NCBI GenBank assembly: GCA_947625865.1
Contig: CANQQD010000017.1
Span: 1-32,767, forward strand
DNA: 32,767 bases
Source: an uncultured Clostridia bacterium
GTDB taxonomy: Bacteria > Bacillota > Clostridia > Christensenellales > Borkfalkiaceae
Direction of reading: 5' to 3'
Numbering within the stretch: the stretch's first letter is position 1; each line of letters begins with the position of its first letter. The position numbers were made by a program, and so were the translations under genes. The notes under the pieces were generated by a model. It saw nothing but the letters and a program-made list of their open reading frames with translations, had not been told where the DNA came from and searched no databases. This document shows positions 7,289 to 15,136 of the stretch, in pieces.

Positions 7289-9466
7289 TTAGTTTAATGC
7301 CGCTTCTATGGCGGGCGTCAAATCATCGAGATGTCCGTTTACCACTGCACCCTGCCGCACAAAGGTTATATAGCCTTCGGCATTGACAACCACCGTTATG
7401 GGGTAGGAGTCCTTGCCGCCGAGGCGGGTCGCATAGAAGTCCGCGCCTATATCCTGACCGAAAATTATCTGCCAATTTGACCAGCTCGCTTTGTTTCTTG
7501 CGGAATCTTCGGAATCTATAAAGCTCTGTGCGCGGGGCACGTCGTCGTTGTTGGCGTGAACGGCGAGCGTTACCACCTTGTCGCCGTACTGTTCGGTTAC
7601 ATTTTCAATATAGGGCAATTCCTCTACGCAGGGACCGCAGCTTACGTACCAGAAGTTGATCACAAGCACCTTGCCGCGGGCGCTCTCCGTGGAGAACGTT
7701 CCCTCCTTGTAGGAGCTTTGATAGGTGTTTACGGTGAAGTCATAGAGCTTATCGCCCACTCTGTAGACCGTGGCGTCCCTTGCGCCCGTTATGTCCGTAT
7801 GAATTTCTTCAGCCGTCAAAGGACGATTGTTGCGGGTGTAAACCTCGCTGTGGACATTGAGGACGACAGTCATGGGGAACGCGCCGTCGCCGCCGCAGTC
7901 GGAATAGGCGTTAAAGTCATTCTCATCCTGTACAAAAGGAATGTTATAACTGTTAAAGCCGTGGTCGTTTATTATATTCTGAACGGTATCGCGAGAATCG
8001 CTGTTTACCACGTGAACGGCGACTATGTTTGCCTCCTCGGTGAGCGAGGGAAGGCTTTCGCCAAGATCTTCAAGATATTCTATACTTGTTTCGTTCCTTG
8101 ACGACCAGAACACGAGCACCGTAGGCTTGTCGCTGTTTTCATAGAGCGTATAGCTCTCGCCCTCGTATGCAGTCTGATAGGTTTGAGCGGTAAAGTCGTT
8201 TACCTGTTTGCCGAACGACGCGCTTGCCACGGGCTGTATGTTGTAGTAGACGAGCGCGGCTACAAGCAGACAAGCTGCGAGCGACCAAGCTACTATTTCC
8301 AAAACCTTGCTTGTCTTTGTGCGGACATAGCGGACCTTCTGCATTTTGGGCTTGTTTGCCGCAGGTTGAGCGCTTTCCGATTTTTCAGCCTGTGCTACGG
8401 TTGCCGCGGAAAGGTTTGCTTCCGTCCGGACCGCGGAGGTCTGAACGGCGGCTTCGGAGGTGTTGACCTCTGCGGGGGCGTCGACGGAGGCTGCGCCCGC
8501 GGGCATTGCCGTGCCGCTGACAAGTATTGCGTTCAACGCCGAGCCCGCGCTTGCGGGAGCCGCGGAAGCCGTTATACCCGCCGAAACGGGTTCTACAAAG
8601 AGCTTGCCGCCCTTCCAGCTTATTGCGTGCGTGGGGCAGACGGGTATGCACTCGCCGCAGTTTATGCATTCGTGGTCGCCCACATGCCGTATATCCATTT
8701 TACATTTGGATATGCACATGCCGCAGTCTATGCACTTGCTCTTTTCGAGCTTGACGCCCAAAAGCGCTATGCCGTTGAAGAAGCCGTAGATAGCGCCGAG
8801 GGGGCATACGAAACGGCAGAAGCCTCTATACACGAAAATACAGAGCACTATGAACATCACAAGCAGACAGAACTTCCAGCTGAACAAATAGCCGAGCATC
8901 GCGTAGAGGTCGTTGTTATACTCGCTTGAAAGCAAGCTCACCGAGCCTCCGAACGTGCCTGCGGGGCAAATATATTTGCAAAAGCCCGGAACGTTGTGAT
9001 ATATGAGCGGCACGGCTATCACCAGAGTTATCAAAAGCAGATACTTCAGATAACTGAGTATGCGCGTTGCCGCGCTCTTTTTGAGTTTGGGCGATTTTAC
9101 CTTGTACAAAAGGTCCTGCGTGAGACCGAACGGACAGAGAAAACCGCAGATCGTTCTGCCGAGAATGAGCCCGAACAGAGCTATGATGCCTAAAATATAG
9201 TAGGGCGTTGTATTGCCCGAGGAACCGAGCGAGTTCTGCAACGCGCCCAAGGGGCATGCCGCGACCGCGCCCGGGCAGGAATAACAGTTTAAACCGGGTG
9301 TGCACACGTTTTTGGTTGCGCCCGTATATATCTGACCCTCGCCGAAGCCCTTCAGATTTGCGTTAGTAAGTAACGCCGCGTAAAGCTGAATGATCCTCCT
9401 GCGGGTGGGAGCGTGATTTTTGAACCACCTGCCCGCTCCCGTGAAAAACGATTTGATCTTACCCAA
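7289..9466 (-). CDS. Membrane polyferredoxin fused to two thioredoxin-like domains
   Basis: This 725-aa protein joins an electron-transfer half to a thioredoxin half. Residues 1-240 hold several membrane segments and Fer4_5/NapH-like cysteine groups: C55/C61/C64/C71 (CYSCP, CPLGALQ), C107xxxC111P, C163xxxC167P and C217xxxC221P. Residues 245-277 carry two classical 4Fe-4S motifs (C245, C248, C251, C255; C267, C270, C273, C277). An Ala/Ser-rich linker (about 300-375) and a basic stretch lead into a membrane helix (about 388-408) that should place the C-terminus outside. The first thioredoxin-like domain (about 418-560) has FWSSRNET where CxxC is expected, but keeps a cis-Pro-like FP. The second (about 572-725) has an intact C610-GP-C613 and YP689. 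A role as a transmembrane electron conduit to extracellular thiols is inferred. It is the last gene of the operon and starts with TTG inside the upstream gene. Confidence 0.87.
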   Translation of the reverse strand: MGKIKSFFTGAGRWFKNHAPTRRRIIQLYAALLTNANLKGFGEGQIYTGATKNVCTPGLNCYSCPGAVAACPLGALQNSLGSSGNTTPYYILGIIALFGLILGRTICGFLCPFGLTQDLLYKVKSPKLKKSAATRILSYLKYLLLITLVIAVPLIYHNVPGFCKYICPAGTFGGSVSLLSSEYNNDLYAMLGYLFSWKFCLLVMFIVLCIFVYRGFCRFVCPLGAIYGFFNGIALLGVKLEKSKCIDCGMCISKCKMDIRHVGDHECINCGECIPVCPTHAISWKGGKLFVEPVSAGITASAAPASAGSALNAILVSGTAMPAGAASVDAPAEVNTSEAAVQTSAVRTEANLSAATVAQAEKSESAQPAANKPKMQKVRYVRTKTSKVLEIVAWSLAACLLVAALVYYNIQPVASASFGKQVNDFTAQTYQTAYEGESYTLYENSDKPTVLVFWSSRNETSIEYLEDLGESLPSLTEEANIVAVHVVNSDSRDTVQNIINDHGFNSYNIPFVQDENDFNAYSDCGGDGAFPMTVVLNVHSEVYTRNNRPLTAEEIHTDITGARDATVYRVGDKLYDFTVNTYQSSYKEGTFSTESARGKVLVINFWYVSCGPCVEELPYIENVTEQYGDKVVTLAVHANNDDVPRAQSFIDSEDSARNKASWSNWQIIFGQDIGADFYATRLGGKDSYPITVVVNAEGYITFVRQGAVVNGHLDDLTPAIEAALN

Positions 9467-10277
9467 GCCCGATACACTCCGTACAAATTCTTATAGCCTT
9501 ATTAAAGACTTCGCGTACACTGCCGTTGCAGCAGCCTGCTATGACGAACGCGACGCCGAGGCAGGCAACTGCTATTCTTATCCCGAGCTTGAAATACTTG
9601 TGCGTGACTATCCGCATAAATTTATTCTGCACAGCCGCCGCGGGGGCCTTTACGCCCGCCGTGAGCTTTTTGACGTGCGGCAGCTGCTTTTTTGCGGAGA
9701 TCTTATACGCCGTCACATATAAAAGCGCAGCTACGAATAATATTGCGCCGACGGGCAGAAGATACTTTGCCATATTCAGCATATCCGCCGTTTTATCCAC
9801 GTTGGGGAAGTTTGACGGCACGCACATGTAGACCACTACCAACACGAGATATACACATACCATGGCTATGAGCAGCCAATAAATCGCTTTTAAAATTTTG
9901 TTTTGGCTTTTCACATAGTCAAGGGAGCTTTTCAGCTTCCCCTCCGCCTCCTGCGGCAGCCGCTTTTCAAGCCTCTTCAAAACATAGCGGGGATCGGTGA
10001 TCGGGGAAATTTTTTCCCTGACGGGGAACACCTCGCACAGAATAAATCCCACCGCTATCATGGCTATCCATATCCAGAACGGCGCGGCGAGTATTCCGAG
10101 ACGCTCTTCAACGAGCTCGCGCGAAAACGGGCTGGTGTTGCCCGCAGCGACGCCGCCCGTATAAATATCGAGCGTCTGCCATATGAAGAGTGCGCCCACT
10201 ATTATAGTGAAAGCCGCAAAGACCCACTTATAGACGAGCTGCACTGTTTTATTTGTGCTTTCATTTACCTTGTTCAT
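9459..10277 (-). CDS. Five-helix membrane protein with a C-terminal CxxC tail (CD1871A-like ending)
   Basis: This 272-aa protein shows five hydrophobic segments (starting near YKWVFAAF, APFWIWIA, AIYWLLIA, YLLPVGAI and GIRIAVAC) with a basic loop between the second and third. The last residues read FNKAIRICTECIGLG, with Cys265 and Cys268. From memory, this ending closely matches small clostridial proteins named CD1871A family CXXC motif-containing, which occur beside 4Fe-4S membrane proteins and thioredoxin-like genes. Here the tail is attached to extra membrane helices and overlaps the polyferredoxin-thioredoxin gene by 8 nt, so the two products probably form one redox complex. The start at 10277 was chosen because it lies 5 nt after the preceding stop and gives a normal N-terminus; its ribosome site is weak, so coupling is likely. 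The family name could not be tested here. Confidence 0.75.
   Translation of the reverse strand: MNKVNESTNKTVQLVYKWVFAAFTIIVGALFIWQTLDIYTGGVAAGNTSPFSRELVEERLGILAAPFWIWIAMIAVGFILCEVFPVREKISPITDPRYVLKRLEKRLPQEAEGKLKSSLDYVKSQNKILKAIYWLLIAMVCVYLVLVVVYMCVPSNFPNVDKTADMLNMAKYLLPVGAILFVAALLYVTAYKISAKKQLPHVKKLTAGVKAPAAAVQNKFMRIVTHKYFKLGIRIAVACLGVAFVIAGCCNGSVREVFNKAIRICTECIGLG
9464..9480 (-). promoter_or_regulatory. TTG start and GGAG site embedded in the upstream gene
   Basis: The start TTG (9464-9466) overlaps the last codons of the CxxC-tail gene by 8 nt. GGAG (9477-9480 on the minus strand) precedes it by 10 nt. The overlap suggests translational coupling between the two membrane proteins. No in-frame ATG fits the conserved N-terminal region. 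Confidence 0.6.
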
Positions 10278-10282
10278 AGCAT

Positions 10283-10549
10283 TTAACTCAGCCACAGATA
10301 TGCCAACAGCCAGATAACGCCGAAAATCGCCGCCACTCCCAAAAGGAAGGGCCACATCGCGGCGAACGCGCCGCGTACCATCTGCCAGTACTCGCGGCGG
10401 CTGATCTTAGGGGGAATTACACCCTTATTCTGTTCACGGCGCTTTTCCAGATTGGGGTCGTACCACTTGAAGCCCTCTACGTTCATGTTTGCAAAGGTCG
10501 TGGTAGTATCCAACTCCGGTTTTTGGCGCTTTTGACGCTTCTTGGGCAT
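10283..10549 (-). CDS. Small basic membrane protein, 88 aa, unknown function
   Basis: The product starts with a highly basic stretch (MPKKRQKRQK), contains a central WYDPNLEKRREQNKG segment, and ends in one membrane helix (MWPFLLGVAAIFGVIWLLAYLWLS). The basic N-terminus should stay in the cytosol. The start at 10549 is supported by GGGAG 7 nt upstream; longer in-frame versions would run into the OppF gene. It sits 13 nt after oppF and 5 nt before the CxxC-tail gene, at the junction of the transport and redox halves of the operon. I do not recognise the family. A small subunit of the redox complex or of the transporter is possible. Confidence 0.7.
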   Translation of the reverse strand: MPKKRQKRQKPELDTTTTFANMNVEGFKWYDPNLEKRREQNKGVIPPKISRREYWQMVRGAFAAMWPFLLGVAAIFGVIWLLAYLWLS

Positions 10550-10562
10550 ATCTGTGCTCCCG

Positions 10563-11642
10563 TTAATTATTTTTCGACTCGGGATAGGGCGATATACTCG
10601 TCTCTGCGTCGGTGTACGCCGCCTTGAAGCCGAGAGGATCAGCCATGTATGCGGGGTCGTACAGATGGCAGGCGCAGAAGTGCCCCGGGGTGACCTCCCT
10701 GTATTCGGGCGCAACGCTTTCGCATATGCTCATACAGCTTTCGCAACGGGTATGGAACTTGCAGCCCGAGGGGGGATTTACCGGCGAGGGAATATCGCCT
10801 TTAAGTATTACTCTGTTCATCTTTATGTGCACGTTGGGAACGGGCACGGCGGAGAACAGCGCCTTTGTGTAGGGATGAAGGGTGTTGTTGAATATATCGT
10901 CCTTAGAGCCGTATTCCACGAGGCTGCCGAGATACATTACGCCCACTTCGTCCGAAATGTGCTTTACGACCGAGAGGTCGTGGGAAATAAATACATATGT
11001 CAGCCCGAGAGTTTTTCTGAGCTCTATGAGCATGTTTATTATCTGTGCCTGTATGGATACGTCGAGAGCCGAGACGGGCTCGTCGCATATTACAAGCTCC
11101 GGTTTGAGGGCAAGCGCGCGGGCAATACAAATTCTCTGGCGCTGTCCGCCCGAAAATTCGTGGGGATATCTCTCGAAATAGTGGGACTGGAGCCCGCACA
11201 TCTTCATTACGTCCGTGACGTAGTCATAGAAATCCTTTTTCCCGACGATCCCGTGCTGGCGCGCCGCTTCGCCGATTATTTCACCGACGGTGAGCCTCGG
11301 CGAGAGGCTGGCGTAGGGATCCTGAAATATCATCTGCATATTGGGACGGCGCTTGTCGAATTCGCTGTTGGAAAGATCGGAGATCTTTTCGCCCTTGAAC
11401 CACACCTCGCCGCTCGTTACGTCGTACAGGCGGAGGATAGTCCTGCCCATAGTCGTTTTTCCGCAGCCGCTTTCTCCCACTATGCCGAGCGTCTTGCCCT
11501 TTTCTATTTTAAAGGACACGTTATCCACGGCTTTGAGCCATGCGTTGGGTTTGCCGAAAAAGTCCTTACCTACCACAAAGTGCTTGCAGAGGTTCCGTAC
11601 TTCGAGGAAGGCTTCCGACTTGTATTCTTCGATCTCAGCCAT
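10563..11642 (-). CDS. oppF: Oligopeptide ABC transporter ATPase, OppF type
   Basis: This 359-aa protein has all ABC ATPase motifs: Walker A GESGCGKTT (residues 56-64), Q-loop FQDP near 106, signature FSGGQ (163-167), Walker B LVICDEP (183-189) and the switch His221. The C-terminal Opp/Dpp extension (from about 255, LHPYTKALFSAVP) carries four spaced cysteines in the CKFHTRCESCMSIC region, a pattern known to bind an Fe-S cluster in several OppD/DppD/OppF proteins. It hydrolyses ATP at the cytosolic face to power peptide import through OppB and OppC. The start overlaps the oppD stop by 8 nt with AAGGAGG 6 nt upstream, which indicates translational coupling. The substrate could be peptides in general or another family member such as nickel, so the symbol is by similarity. 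Confidence 0.93.
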   Translation of the reverse strand: MAEIEEYKSEAFLEVRNLCKHFVVGKDFFGKPNAWLKAVDNVSFKIEKGKTLGIVGESGCGKTTMGRTILRLYDVTSGEVWFKGEKISDLSNSEFDKRRPNMQMIFQDPYASLSPRLTVGEIIGEAARQHGIVGKKDFYDYVTDVMKMCGLQSHYFERYPHEFSGGQRQRICIARALALKPELVICDEPVSALDVSIQAQIINMLIELRKTLGLTYVFISHDLSVVKHISDEVGVMYLGSLVEYGSKDDIFNNTLHPYTKALFSAVPVPNVHIKMNRVILKGDIPSPVNPPSGCKFHTRCESCMSICESVAPEYREVTPGHFCACHLYDPAYMADPLGFKAAYTDAETSISPYPESKNN

Positions 11643-12960
11643 TTGCTTCCTCCTTTCCTTCGGCTTCCCTGTCGTCTCCGTTACCGTACAGATAGCAAGC
11701 CACCTTATGGGTGGGCGTTACCTGTACATATCCGGGATATTCGCCCGAGCATTTCTGCATGCACCTGTCGCACCTGTCGCGGAAATAGCAGTAATCGGGC
11801 ATATTTATGGGGTTGGGCACAAATCCGGGTATGCAATAGAGTTCGTCGGTGACCTGATCCACCGTGGGCTTGCTCTTTTGCAGACCTATTGTGTAGGGGT
11901 GGAGCGGGCGGTCGAAGATATCCTCCGCCGTGCCCATCTCTATCACCTTGCCCGCGTACATTACGACCACGTAGTCAGCCATTTCGGCTACGACTCCCAA
12001 ATCGTGCGTTATCAGCATTATGCTGCCGTTTATCTTGCCCTTGATCTCTCTCAACAGATCGAGTATCTGCGCCTGTATCGTAACGTCGAGCGCGGTCGTG
12101 GGCTCGTCGGCTACGATAAGCTTGGGGTTGCAGAGAAGCGCTATGGCTATCATTACCCTCTGGCGCATACCGCCCGAAAGCTCGTGAGGATATTTTTTGT
12201 AAACGCCCTCGGGGTCGGCTATGCCTACGAGCTTAAGCATTTCGATGCTGCGCGCCTTTACGCGCTCCTTGGATATGCCCTGTATGTGGAGCCTGCCCAC
12301 CTCGTCAAGCTGGTTGCCTATGGTGAATACGGGGTTCAGGGAGGTCATGGGCTCCTGAAAGATCATTGAAATTTCTCTGCCGCGGATAGTACGCATGGCG
12401 TCGGTGGGCATTTTGGCTATATCCACAACCTGCCTCTCCATTTCGTACATGGTGCCGCCGAGTTCGTTCTTTTTTACTATTTTTTTGCCGTGCTCGTCGA
12501 GCTTCGGAATATCGTTGCCGTTTTCGTCCTTTTCGGTCTCATATACGGGGATCTTCCTGCCGCGGCTGTCGCGCTTGAACATGTCGGCGCGGAAACGTAT
12601 GGAGCCGCTGACTATCTGTCCGCTGGGAGCCTGCACGAGGCGCATGAGGGAGAGCGAGGTCACGGATTTGCCGCAGCCGCTCTCGCCGACCACGCCCACG
12701 GTGGAGCCTGCGGGGACGGAGAAGGTCACGCCGTTTACCGCCTTTACCGTGCCTGCGTCCGAAAAGAAATAGGTGTGAAGGTCGTCAAATTCCACTATGT
12801 TATTCTCGTCCTTCATCTCCGTTAAATACTCTTCGGGGCGCGCTTTGCGCTTTTTAGCCCTTTCGAAGCGGCGTATGGCTTTGGAATTCTCTTTGGCAAT
12901 CTGCCTCGATTCCTTATGAGATATATAATGTTGTTTTTTATCCGATTTGTTTTCAGCCAT
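11635..12960 (-). CDS. oppD: Oligopeptide ABC transporter ATPase, OppD type, with an N-terminal extension and a charged insert
   Basis: This 441-aa protein pairs with OppF in the transporter. Motifs: Walker A GESGCGKSV (residues 92-100), Q-loop FQEP (201-204), signature LSGGM (261-265), Walker B LIVADEP (281-287) and His319. The C-terminal Opp extension again carries four cysteines (CYFRDRCDRCMQKC region). Two features are unusual: a 50-residue Lys/Arg-rich N-terminal extension before the ABC domain, and a highly charged insert (about 124-183) between Walker A and the Q-loop. Typical OppD proteins are about 330-350 aa. AGAGG 6 nt before the ATG supports this start; an internal Met50 would remove the basic extension and has no such site. 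The gene lies 3 nt after the oppC stop. Confidence 0.93.
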   Translation of the reverse strand: MAENKSDKKQHYISHKESRQIAKENSKAIRRFERAKKRKARPEEYLTEMKDENNIVEFDDLHTYFFSDAGTVKAVNGVTFSVPAGSTVGVVGESGCGKSVTSLSLMRLVQAPSGQIVSGSIRFRADMFKRDSRGRKIPVYETEKDENGNDIPKLDEHGKKIVKKNELGGTMYEMERQVVDIAKMPTDAMRTIRGREISMIFQEPMTSLNPVFTIGNQLDEVGRLHIQGISKERVKARSIEMLKLVGIADPEGVYKKYPHELSGGMRQRVMIAIALLCNPKLIVADEPTTALDVTIQAQILDLLREIKGKINGSIMLITHDLGVVAEMADYVVVMYAGKVIEMGTAEDIFDRPLHPYTIGLQKSKPTVDQVTDELYCIPGFVPNPINMPDYCYFRDRCDRCMQKCSGEYPGYVQVTPTHKVACYLYGNGDDREAEGKEEANG

Positions 12961-12963
12961 TTG

Positions 12964-14103
12964 TTACCTCTTCATCTTCGGGTCGAACGCGTCGCGTAAG
13001 CCGTCGCCGACAAAGTTAAACGCGAGTATTGCAAGCGTTATGCAAATGCCGGCGCCTATCCACATGTTGGGATAGAACTGCCTGTACCTCAGCTGGGAGG
13101 CAAAGTTGACCATGTTGCCCCACGTTGCGGTTTCGGGAGGAGCGCCTATGCCGAGGAAGCCCAATGTTGCCTCCATCAAGATTACGCTGCCGAGTCCCAA
13201 GGACATCGAAACTATGAGCTGGGGTATGACGTTGGGCAGAAGGTGCTTGAAAATTTTGGAGCTTGTGGAAAGTCCCGAGCACTTTGCGGCAAGCATGAAC
13301 TCCTGCTCCCTTAACGACAATATCTGCCCGCGTACAAGCCTTGCGGTGCCCACCCAGCCTATAAGACATAGCACCGCCATTATTATATACAACTTCCATA
13401 TAGTGCCCGTAATGGCGGGGAAGCCGTCGAGCGCGTAGCCGAGGATCAGCATCAACGGTATTGTGGGTATGCAGCTCAAGAGGTCGACTATTCGCATTAT
13501 TATGCTGTCGACGACTCCGCCGAAATAGCCCGCTATGCCGCCCAATACAACGCCTATCAGCGTTTCGAGAATTATTACGACAAAGCCTATGGTGAGCGAT
13601 ACTCTGCCGCCGTACATGAGCCTCGTCATTATGTCGTAGCCGCTGTTGTCGGTGCCCATCCAGTGGCTCGACGACGCGTCGTCGAGAACGTTGAGCCCGG
13701 CGTTCCAGTCATAGGTTATGGAGTAGCCGTCGTAGGTCTCTCCGTCCACCTCATAGGAAAACATTGTGCCGGAAATATTCGGATCGGTACGCGAAACGTC
13801 CGCTTCGGTTTCGCCCCAAGGCGAAAGCAAGGGACCTATGAAGGCGAACACGAACAGAAGTATTATCGTGACTAAGCCTATCATAGACAGCTTCGAGCGG
13901 AAGAAACGCTTTGCAACGGTGGCGCCGGGGGAGAGAGCCTTTACCCTGTCGCCCAAATTTTCACCGTGCAGATCGTCCTCCTTTACTGTTGTCCGAGGGG
14001 CTTCAAGTTCCTCCTCCATTTCGGCTTCAAGCCGTATTTCGGGGTCTTCAAGCCCGCCTTCGGACCGGATCTCGGGTTGAATTTCTTTTTTATTCTCTTC
14101 CAT
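12964..14103 (-). CDS. oppC: Oligopeptide ABC transporter permease, OppC type
   Basis: This 379-aa inner-membrane permease has an N-terminal helix (about 72-94), the family segment HWMGTDNSGYDIMTRLMYGGR (147-167), and a BPD permease domain with the EAA loop REQEFMLAAKCSGL around 265-280. The last helix precedes the conserved GDGLRDAFDPK tail. With OppB it forms the peptide channel. The first 65 residues are an unusual, strongly acidic cytosolic extension; the neighbouring OppD has a strongly basic N-terminus, so the two could interact. Residues 107-145 add a short external insert (GETYDGYSITYDW). GAGG 5 nt before the ATG supports the start. Confidence 0.93.
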   Translation of the reverse strand: MEENKKEIQPEIRSEGGLEDPEIRLEAEMEEELEAPRTTVKEDDLHGENLGDRVKALSPGATVAKRFFRSKLSMIGLVTIILLFVFAFIGPLLSPWGETEADVSRTDPNISGTMFSYEVDGETYDGYSITYDWNAGLNVLDDASSSHWMGTDNSGYDIMTRLMYGGRVSLTIGFVVIILETLIGVVLGGIAGYFGGVVDSIIMRIVDLLSCIPTIPLMLILGYALDGFPAITGTIWKLYIIMAVLCLIGWVGTARLVRGQILSLREQEFMLAAKCSGLSTSSKIFKHLLPNVIPQLIVSMSLGLGSVILMEATLGFLGIGAPPETATWGNMVNFASQLRYRQFYPNMWIGAGICITLAILAFNFVGDGLRDAFDPKMKR

Positions 14104-14110
14104 GGTGTCC

Positions 14111-15112
14111 TCACTTTCCGAGTTTGACTCTGGGATCCACTACCGCATACATGATATCCGATAGCAGTATGCCTATGACGGTCAGAATTGCAATAAACAT
14201 ATTGTAGCCCATTGCAAGGGGTATGTCGCCCTTCATGAGAGCGTCGTAGGTGATCTTGCCTATGCCCGGGATACTGAACACGGTCTCCGTTATCATTGCG
14301 CCGCCGAAGAGCATCGGGAGCGTTGACGCCATTACCGTGACCAGAGGGATCATTGTGTTGCGGAAAACATGCTTATACACGACCTTGCCCTCGGAGAGTC
14401 CCTTTGCGCGCGCCGTCCTTATATAGTCGGCGTTGAGTACCTCCAAGGTGTTCGTGCGCTGGTAACGCATATAGGAGCCGACGTTCAAAAGAACGAGCAC
14501 GACCATGGGAAGCACGAGGTGCCAGAGCATATCGGTAAACCTCGTCCAACCCGTTGCCGTGACCGGCAAGGTTGAAGATACAAGACCAAGCGACGGGTCG
14601 AACCAGCCTAACGTGTCGGCAAACCACATTATAAACAGGTTGCCCAAAAAGAATGTGGGGAACGCCGTGAGGGTCATTGTAACTACCGTTGCGGTGTAGT
14701 CCAGCTTTCCGTACTGGTTTACGGCGCACTTTATGCCGAGAGGTATGGCGATTATAAGCTCGAAAATGAGGGACACGAAGGATATACCGAAGGATATGCC
14801 CATATTTTCGAGGATTATCTCGTTGACCGGTCTGTTATGCACAAAGGACGTACCCATGTCGCCCTGTATAAACTTTGTAAGCCAGCCGAAGTAACCCTTT
14901 AAAATTCCTCCGAAGCTGTTGTCGTCCAGTCCGTACAGGGCTTTGAGCGCGTTATACTTCTCTTCGCTTATGCCGCCGTTGCCGGCAAGCGTGGCGTAGG
15001 TGTTGTCGATATAGTCCATCGGCATCAGCCTTATTATGAAGTATATTATCATAGATACTCCCACCATAATGAATACGGACAGGAGGAGTCTTTTGACTAT
15101 ATATTTAACCAT
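14111..15112 (-). CDS. oppB: Oligopeptide ABC transporter permease, OppB type
   Basis: This 333-aa permease begins with the family-typical MVKYIVKRLLLSVFIMVGVS helix, followed by an external loop containing GDMGTSF. The permease domain holds the EAA loop NADYIRTARAKGLSEGKV (about 227-244) that contacts the ATPases. It ends in DIMYAVVDPRVKLG, typical of OppB/DppB. It is 24 nt after the binding-protein gene and 7 nt before oppC, the standard operon order. The ribosome binding site is weak (GGA about 12 nt from the ATG), so translation may depend partly on upstream translation. Confidence 0.93.
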   Translation of the reverse strand: MVKYIVKRLLLSVFIMVGVSMIIYFIIRLMPMDYIDNTYATLAGNGGISEEKYNALKALYGLDDNSFGGILKGYFGWLTKFIQGDMGTSFVHNRPVNEIILENMGISFGISFVSLIFELIIAIPLGIKCAVNQYGKLDYTATVVTMTLTAFPTFFLGNLFIMWFADTLGWFDPSLGLVSSTLPVTATGWTRFTDMLWHLVLPMVVLVLLNVGSYMRYQRTNTLEVLNADYIRTARAKGLSEGKVVYKHVFRNTMIPLVTVMASTLPMLFGGAMITETVFSIPGIGKITYDALMKGDIPLAMGYNMFIAILTVIGILLSDIMYAVVDPRVKLGK

Positions 15113-15136
15113 TTTTTAAATATCCGTGTTTATTTA

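Noticed and set aside
10278-10355. 26-codon N-terminal extension of the CxxC-tail membrane protein
   Set aside because: It overlaps the 88-aa gene and has no ribosome site. The start at 10277 gives a normal N-terminus before the first helix.
10550-10714. 55-codon N-terminal extension of the 88-aa protein
   Set aside because: It overlaps the 3' end of oppF out of frame, whereas GGGAG precedes the ATG at 10549 at a good distance.
10542-11852. Plus-strand open frame of 436 codons
   Set aside because: It lies antisense to oppF and the end of oppD, whose ATPase motifs are unambiguous. It arises from codon bias on the opposite strand.
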